Source of the DNA: Oscillospiraceae bacterium
Lineage (GTDB): Bacteria > Bacillota > Clostridia > Oscillospirales > Acutalibacteraceae
Length of the DNA stretch: 44,758 bases
NCBI GenBank assembly: GCA_015065885.1
Contig: SVPJ01000018.1
Span: 1 to 44,758, forward strand
Direction of reading: 5' to 3'
Position 1 is the first letter of the stretch, and every line of letters starts with the position of its first letter. The notes beneath the pieces are model-generated. The model was given only the letters and a program-made list of their open reading frames with translations. It did not search any database and was not told the origin of the DNA. Positions 41,005-44,758 of the stretch are shown in pieces. A program made the translations under genes and the position numbers.

Positions 41005-41511
41005 CTATTGAACTTTCTCGGATAAGCGTATCCTCTCAACTAAATGATTTGCCCAAACGAGAAGTTGCAAGGCTCGTTGTTCACTATCTTCCCAGTCGCA
41101 CTCATGAGCCCGAGGATTTCGTATGCCTGTCATGCATCCGGAAAAGATTTGCATATATCCAATCTGCTCATCGCGTTCTGAAGTGCTTTCTCCAGCGTTA
41201 ATCTTTAATATGGGAGTATTCCCGTTAAAGACCGTTGTCATCAGTTTGGAGCCGGTAAGATTTGTATCGCTTTGCTTTGATAAGCTCTTAACCAGATTAT
41301 CAATGAACTTATACGCTTCTTCAACAGCACGGGCATGGTGGCCATCACGGTATAGTTTCTCTACTGTTTTTCGAAGTGCCTTATCCGTTACCAGTTGATC
41401 AAAAATATCAACTGACGGTTGTTTTCCGACATCTTTTCGTGACAACACCCCAGAAGAAGAGTCAATGTCCTCTTGGAGCCTTTTGGCTTTCAAAAAAACA
41501 CCCTTGTCCAT
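41005..41511 (-). CDS. TIGR02391 (Ymh) family protein with HEPN-type RNase motif
   Basis: 168 residues. The C-terminal half, SGCMTGIRNPRAHE to ALQLLVWANHLVERI, matches the TIGR02391/Ymh family. RNPRAH fits the R-x4-H catalytic motif of HEPN ribonucleases, which are common toxins and abortive-infection effectors. The N-terminal 45 residues are charged and probably bind the partner; FLKAKRLQEDIDSSSG is helical. The ATG overlaps the stop codon of the upstream DUF5343 gene by one base (TAATG), so translation is coupled. HEPN toxin activity is inferred; the family has no settled function that I know of. Confidence 0.75.
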   Translation of the reverse strand: MDKGVFLKAKRLQEDIDSSSGVLSRKDVGKQPSVDIFDQLVTDKALRKTVEKLYRDGHHARAVEEAYKFIDNLVKSLSKQSDTNLTGSKLMTTVFNGNTPILKINAGESTSERDEQIGYMQIFSGCMTGIRNPRAHECDWEDSEQRALQLLVWANHLVERIRLSEKVQ

Positions 41512-42206
41512 TAAGATCTACCATAAAGATGTTTCGCCATGCTGGCAAAAATACTGTCGATTTGATCCGGAGATGCATCGGGCGAAATATGAATTTGCAA
41601 GTCAATGTGTACCGAGGGGGTGGGAGAAGCGGCGGCAGTAGGCATAATGGGTGCATTTGCATCAACTGTTGGCATAGGGGGCGTAGAAATAGGCATGGTG
41701 CCATTATCAGACAGAGCACTTTTCTGCGGCTTATTTGTTTTGGCTTTTTTAGGGGATGTCGCAGTCTTTGTAACATCAGCGTCAGCTTTGATTTGACCAC
41801 TTTTCAGCATAGAAAAGGTCGAGGTAATCTTGCCAGCGGCGTTATCCCCTAAAGAGCAGGTATCCATAAACCAAGACTTTGCCGTCGTATTGTCAACTTG
41901 TGCGTCCGGGAAAAGATCGAGCAGCTCTTGGGGATAGATTTCGGAAATAATAGCGGAACACACATCTGGATATTTGGTGTCACTCCTCCAATCGGTTGCC
42001 CGCGGTTGGGGTTTTCCGTCTGCATCAATTATCCCCATTTGCTTAAGAGGAGCTAAAATGTTTCGTGCTGATTGATCGGAATTCAAACTAAGCAGAGATT
42101 TCAAATAACTCACATTAACAACAGATGGAATTGTTTTCTTGAACTGGCTACGAAGTTGCCACCAGCTTTTTTCAGAAATTGCAGGATAAAATTGCTTGTC
42201 AGCCAC
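41511..42206 (-). CDS. DUF5343 family protein, partner of the HEPN gene
   Basis: 231 residues from the GTG at 42206, with AAGGAG eight bases upstream; the GTG at 42215 would abut the ribosome-binding site. The N-terminal domain FYPAISEKSWWQLRSQFKKT to YPDVCSAIISEIYPQELLD is the DUF5343 pattern, with a winged-helix look (SVVNVSYLKSLLSLN, ARNILAPLKQMGIID). A low-complexity Pro/Ala/Thr linker (about 150-195) leads to a conserved tail SVHIDLQIHISPDASPDQID. This tail is recurrent in the family and may contact the partner. It is the first gene of a two-gene operon with the HEPN-type protein; the DNA-binding-like domain and repeated operator suggest it is the autoregulator. Confidence 0.75.
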   Translation of the reverse strand: MADKQFYPAISEKSWWQLRSQFKKTIPSVVNVSYLKSLLSLNSDQSARNILAPLKQMGIIDADGKPQPRATDWRSDTKYPDVCSAIISEIYPQELLDLFPDAQVDNTTAKSWFMDTCSLGDNAAGKITSTFSMLKSGQIKADADVTKTATSPKKAKTNKPQKSALSDNGTMPISTPPMPTVDANAPIMPTAAASPTPSVHIDLQIHISPDASPDQIDSIFASMAKHLYGRS

Positions 42207-42222
42207 ACATTTCACTCCTTAA

Positions 42223-42266
42223 TCATGATTTGATAAAATTATAACTCATGATTTATCTTTTTTCAA
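42223..42266 (-). promoter_or_regulatory. Promoter with repeated operator of the DUF5343-HEPN operon
   Basis: On the minus strand TTGAAA (42261-42266) and TATAAT (42238-42243) have a 17-base spacer. Two direct 9-base repeats TCATGATTT (plus-strand 42223-42231 and 42246-42254, start-to-start 23) each contain the palindrome TCATGA. One lies in the promoter spacer and one just downstream of the -10, as expected for autorepression. Confidence 0.7.
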
Positions 42267-42281
42267 CAGGATTTTCCAAAC

Positions 42282-42302
42282 TTTGGGACAAATTGTCCCA
42301 AA
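42282..42302. repeat. 21-bp inverted repeat, copy 1
   Basis: TTTGGGACA-AAT-TGTCCCAAA, a perfect 9+3+9 palindrome. A second copy with a different spacer lies at 42881-42901. Confidence 0.85.
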
Positions 42303-42330
42303 CTGCTTTCCCCTAAATATGGCTCCGGGT

Positions 42331-42475
42331 GGTATATCCCCCGTCGCCGCATATCGTTCAGAACAGCCGGGAGCTGTCTGTCAAGGGTGCATCAGCACCG
42401 CCGTTTATCGGTGGCGTGCCCTTGACTGGCGGCTCCGGCTGTTCTATTTCCCGGCGGCGCGGCGGGGGTATATCC
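42331..42475. repeat. 145-bp imperfect palindrome
   Basis: Nested arms pair in order: GGTATATCCCCCG with CGGGGGTATATCC, CGTCGCCGC with GCGGCGCGG, AGAACAGCCGG with CCGGCTGTTCT, GTCAAGGG with CCCTTGAC, and CACCG with CGGTG around an eight-base centre. The whole unit can form one long cruciform or RNA hairpin. The short frames that cross it in both directions are products of its symmetry. It is flanked by the two TTTGGGACA inverted repeats. Confidence 0.8.
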
Positions 42476-42548
42476 TCCAGAGCTGCACCCTTTCCTATGA
42501 TTGGGAAAGGGCAGGGGGATTGGGTTGAACATGAACGGAGGTTTACTT

Positions 42549-42716
42549 ATGAACTTTACCAACAGTCCCTATGAGCGCATGATGAAAGAGATCCCGCATA
42601 AAGAAGCACCCGCCCCGCAGAAGGCACCGGAAGGAACGCCTTGTGCGGGGTGTCCTTATTGGCGGGGAATTATGTGCGTTTTCTGCTATCGGGAACACTT
42701 CCAAAAGCAGAGTTGA
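42549..42716 (+). CDS. Small Cys-rich protein of a mobile element
   Basis: 55 residues beginning MNFTNSPYERMMKEIPHK, with a Pro-rich middle and a compact C-terminal zinc-binding pattern C-x2-C-x7-C-x2-C in CAGCPYWRGIMCVFCYRE. GGAGG lies nine bases before the ATG. I associate this type of small protein with clostridial conjugative elements, from general memory; its role is unknown. It lies between the giant palindrome and the oriT-like region. The 130 bases after it hold a strong hairpin but no gene. Confidence 0.7.
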   Translation: MNFTNSPYERMMKEIPHKEAPAPQKAPEGTPCAGCPYWRGIMCVFCYREHFQKQS

Positions 42717-42841
42717 TGTGTGAACATTTAGCCCGAAAAAACGCCCTGTTTTCAATGGTTTCCAGCCTCGTTTCATGAGGGGGCAATACGATTATATGTC
42801 CTGTACGGATATTGCTAAATACCTTCCACATTTTCTGATCT

Positions 42842-42872
42842 GCCGGGGAACAGTTTTGCGCTGTTCCCCGGC
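42842..42872 (+). terminator. Strong hairpin after the small Cys-rich gene
   Basis: GCCGGGGAACAG-TTTTGCG-CTGTTCCCCGGC, a perfect 12-base stem followed only by ATTTCT, so it may be a terminator or another structural element. Confidence 0.55.
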
Positions 42873-42880
42873 ATTTCTGC

Positions 42881-42901
42881 TTTGGGACATTTTGTCCCAA
42901 A
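42881..42901. repeat. 21-bp inverted repeat, copy 2
   Basis: TTTGGGACA-TTT-TGTCCCAAA; with its flanking C and G the arms are 10 bases. Arms are the same as copy 1 at 42282-42302. Confidence 0.85.
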
Positions 42902-43081
42902 GTTAAGGCCCAGAGCATCAGCACCGGGCCGCAGCCGATGGGGGCCACGCGCAAGCCCAGCGAAGCGGATTGCGTGGGGAGAGGAGGAGCAAGGGAGCGT
43001 GTGCAGTTTTCGTCGAAAGGCGTAAACGGAGCAAAGCGGACTTTGCGACGACGAGGGTTTGGGGAGGCTCCCCAACAAGCA

Positions 43082-43218
43082 TTTTGGCAAGCAATTTTGT
43101 CGCCCGACGGCGCAAAATTTTTGAGTGTGTTCACACTCGAATTGCTTGCCAAAAACGCAAGTGTGGCTACACTTGCCCTGCTTGCCGTTAAGGAACACCC
43201 CTTAAAACGGCGCAAAAT
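43082..43218. other. oriT-like hairpin cluster
   Basis: Stem 1: TTTTGGCAAGCAATT (43082-43096) / AATTGCTTGCCAAAA (43140-43154), perfect over 15 bases and enclosing GAGTGTG-TT-CACACTC (43123-43138). Stem 2: GCAAGTGT-GGCT-ACACTTGC (43157-43176). Stem 3: GCCGTTAAGG / CCTTAAAACGGC with two unpaired bases. The 12-base direct repeat ACGGCGCAAAAT occurs at 43107-43118 and 43207-43218, exactly 100 bases apart. This layout is typical of a transfer origin or of recombinase sites in clostridial mobilizable elements; no relaxase gene lies in the window. The 42.9-43.08 kb stretch before it carries no credible gene. Confidence 0.55.
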
Positions 43219-43239
43219 ATAGCGTGGCTATTTACATTC

Positions 43240-43268
43240 TTGATTGGGATGGCCAAAGGGGATAAAAT
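43240..43268 (+). promoter_or_regulatory. Promoter of the AraC-GNAT/MFS operon
   Basis: TTGATT (43240-43245) and TAAAAT (43263-43268), 17-base spacer. Confidence 0.55.
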
Positions 43269-43354
43269 TAGTTCTGCGCGTGAAAACCGCAAGAATTATG
43301 AAAGGTTTGAAACCGATTTTTGTTATCCTAATATGCAGAAAGGAGGAAAACAAA

Positions 43355-44206
43355 ATGGAGAACAAGACTGTAATGAGTATTGAAACAGTCATTGACTATA
43401 TTGAAGCCAATCTTGATGGCAAGCTGGATCTGGAAATGGTTGCTGAAGCAGTCCATTACTCAAAGTATCACTTGCACCGTATGTTCACCAGCACAGTAGG
43501 CATGACGATCCATGATTATGTGCAGCGCCGTCAGTTGACCGAAGCCGCAAAACTTTTGGTGTTTTCAGATAGGCCGATCATTGAAATTGCCTTTATCTGT
43601 GGATATGAAAGTCAGCAGGCGTTTTCTTCTGCCTTTAAGTCAATGTATAAAATTCCTCCTGCGGAATACCGGGATAATAGGGAATTTTATCCTTTGCAAT
43701 TACGATTTGCTTTGCACAGAAATGTGGCAAACAAGGTGTTTACAAAGGATGACATTTGTCTGGCAGAGAAAGCGGATATTCCGGCATGGATGAATTTAAT
43801 GCGGCTGGTGATCGACGGATACCCGGTCATGAATGAAGCGGACTATTTGAATGCGATAACAAAAAGCATAGATGAAAAACGAGCCCTTGTCCTAAAAGAC
43901 GACAACATTTTGGTTGGAGCTATGGCGTTCTCCGATCAATCCGGCTGTATTGGTTTTCTGGGCATAAACCCACAATATCGCAAGCAAGGCATTCAAAAGT
44001 TGTTTCTGGATGCGCTTATGGAAATATACTTGCCCGGACAGGAAATCAGCATGACCACCTATCGAGAGGGCGATAAGGCCGATACAGGCCATCGTGATAT
44101 ATTAAAACAGCTTGGTTTTGCCGAAAAAGAATTGCTGATAGAATTTGGCTATCCGACACAGCGCTTTGTGCTTCCTCCCAAATATATGGAGGATATACAA
44201 GAATGA
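43355..44206 (+). CDS. AraC-family regulator fused to a GNAT acetyltransferase
   Basis: 283 residues from the ATG at 43355, fixed by AGAAAGGAGG eight bases upstream; the longer frame has no such site. Residues about 8-108 are a full AraC-type double HTH (LDLEMVAEAVHYSKYHLHRMF, then PIIEIAFICGYESQQAFSSAFK). Residues about 130-283 are a GNAT domain with the acetyl-CoA loop YRKQGIQKLF. It probably controls the MFS exporter that overlaps its stop codon (ATGA). The GNAT part could sense or modify the exporter's substrate. Codon use is less GC-rich than in the core genes, as expected for transferred cargo. Confidence 0.87.
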   Translation: MENKTVMSIETVIDYIEANLDGKLDLEMVAEAVHYSKYHLHRMFTSTVGMTIHDYVQRRQLTEAAKLLVFSDRPIIEIAFICGYESQQAFSSAFKSMYKIPPAEYRDNREFYPLQLRFALHRNVANKVFTKDDICLAEKADIPAWMNLMRLVIDGYPVMNEADYLNAITKSIDEKRALVLKDDNILVGAMAFSDQSGCIGFLGINPQYRKQGIQKLFLDALMEIYLPGQEISMTTYREGDKADTGHRDILKQLGFAEKELLIEFGYPTQRFVLPPKYMEDIQE

Positions 44207-44758
44207 TGGAATCACAAAGTAATTGGAGAAAGAGGACCATTCTGTTTTTTGCCAGTCAATGTATTACGCTGTTTGGCTCGCAAATCGTTCAAATGGCAAT
44301 CGTATGGTATGTGACTTTGCAAACAAACAGCGGTGCGTGGGTAGCGGCTTTTTCGGTCTGCTCTTATCTTCCGCAATTTTTCGTTTCATTTATAGGAGGT
44401 GTTTGGGCAGATCGCTATAACAGGAAATATCTCATCATCGGAGCAGATGCGCTGATTGCAGCTGTTACATTGGCAATGATGCTAACCATGCCGTACATTA
44501 CAGCAGAGCCTATGCTACTTGCAGCATTGCTGCTCATGTCGATCATCCGCTCCGCCGGTGCCGGTATTCAAAATCCAGCCGTCAATGCAGTCATTCCGCA
44601 GCTCGTTCCCGAGGAACATCTTATGCGTTACAACGGCATTAACGCCACCATGCAGTCTGTCGTACAGTTTGGCGCCCCGGCTGCTGCGGCTGTGGTGCTG
44701 ACAATGAGTACACTTCGCACCACACTTTTGATTGATATATTAACTGCTGTCATTGGCA
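44203..44758 (+). CDS. MFS efflux transporter (3' end cut by the window)
   Basis: The first 185 residues are visible. The ATG overlaps the stop of the AraC-GNAT gene, with GGAGG upstream; a second ATG follows at once. Several membrane helices are evident (ILFFASQCITLFGSQIVQMAIVW, AAFSVCSYLPQFFVSFIGGVWA, ITAEPMLLAALLLMS). The cytoplasmic loop ADRYNRK after helix 2 is the MFS motif A. The layout resembles macrolide-type (Mef-like) exporters carried by mobile elements. The substrate cannot be told from this part. Confidence 0.85.
   Translation, partial: MMESQSNWRKRTILFFASQCITLFGSQIVQMAIVWYVTLQTNSGAWVAAFSVCSYLPQFFVSFIGGVWADRYNRKYLIIGADALIAAVTLAMMLTMPYITAEPMLLAALLLMSIIRSAGAGIQNPAVNAVIPQLVPEEHLMRYNGINATMQSVVQFGAPAAAAVVLTMSTLRTTLLIDILTAVIG

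Noticed and set aside
40452-41039. 195-codon minus-strand frame and overlapping short frames in the repeat cluster
   Set aside because: They read through terminator hairpins and tRNA-like repeat segments. Such frames are often annotated as hypothetical proteins but come from the repeat itself.
42283-42574. Two plus-strand frames of 81 codons
   Set aside because: They run through the 145-bp palindrome and reflect its symmetry. The real gene here begins at 42549 with a good ribosome-binding site in another context.
42670-43215. Minus-strand frames of 181 and 127 codons
   Set aside because: They cover the oriT-like hairpins and the 21-bp inverted repeat, are Cys/Ser/Arg-rich, and show no conserved domain.
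43249-43383. 44-codon frame beginning MAKGDKISSARENRK
   Set aside because: The first 20 codons look protein-like, possibly the cut 5' end of a mobilization gene, but there is no ribosome-binding site and the frame overlaps the start of the AraC-GNAT gene. Not enough to call.
1-44758. CRISPR arrays, rRNA and complete tRNA genes
   Set aside because: No regularly spaced direct repeats with unique spacers, and no cloverleaf with a full anticodon arm, were seen. Only tRNA 3'-end-like pieces occur near 40.6-40.95 kb.

Overview
The window looks like a chromosomal stretch from a spore-forming, low-GC-phylum but moderately GC-rich member of the Clostridia, most likely an Oscillospiraceae/Ruminococcaceae-type gut or rumen bacterium. 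This is inferred from the two type I dockerin proteins, the Firmicutes-type IreB, DUF1292, T-box and LexA-box features, a SpoIIQ-like peptidase, and the set of intracellular glycosidases. There is no rRNA gene, complete tRNA gene or CRISPR array.

Layout. (1) 1-5.3 kb: a truncated GH2 beta-mannosidase faces a secreted GH172 (DUF2961) dockerin protein across a shared terminator. (2) 5.3-7.9 kb: a BlaI/BlaR1-type regulator and sensor-protease pair with twin operators, followed by a palindromic dispersed repeat. (3) 8.1-12.5 kb, minus strand: a small conserved protein, IreB, and pheT and pheS behind a phenylalanine T-box. (4) 12.5-18.5 kb: a GH20 hexosaminidase, DUF1292, a 6S RNA-like gene, a DUF5412 lipoprotein, a serine hydrolase followed by a beheaded duplicate of itself, and a GH39 enzyme. 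(5) 18.5-31.7 kb: a HAD phosphatase/GH38 operon in which the GH38 lacks the canonical nucleophile, tmcAL divergent from ackA, a second GH20-type enzyme, a PHP phosphatase, DUF378, lexA with two LexA boxes, a candidate small RNA, a GHMP sugar kinase with a nucleotidyltransferase, and a SpoIIQ-like M23 peptidase with a sigma-F-like promoter. (6) 31.7-36.3 kb: a visibly AT-rich island with a PP2A-type phosphatase and small membrane or secreted proteins. (7) 36.3-40.4 kb: a cytosolic CBM9-like protein, an orphan structured RNA, and a second dockerin protein with a BIG2 domain. (8) 40.6-44.8 kb: a repeat-rich boundary and then what appears to be part of an integrative/mobilizable element. It holds a translationally coupled DUF5343-HEPN (TIGR02391) pair, twin 21-bp inverted repeats around a 145-bp imperfect palindrome and a small Cys-rich protein, an oriT-like hairpin cluster, and an AraC-GNAT regulator with an MFS efflux gene cut by the window edge.

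Functionally the core genome part is about glycan use. Mannosidases (GH2, GH38-like), hexosaminidases (two GH20), GH39 and GH172, a sugar 1-kinase with nucleotidyltransferase, and acetate kinase fit turnover of N-glycan-like and plant glycans to sugar phosphates and acetate. The two dockerins are almost the same in sequence, so both secreted proteins probably dock on the same cohesin. The strongest candidates for undescribed biology are the DUF5343-HEPN pair with its repeated operator, the giant palindrome and oriT-like region beside it, the two orphan RNAs, and the GH38 protein with an altered active site.
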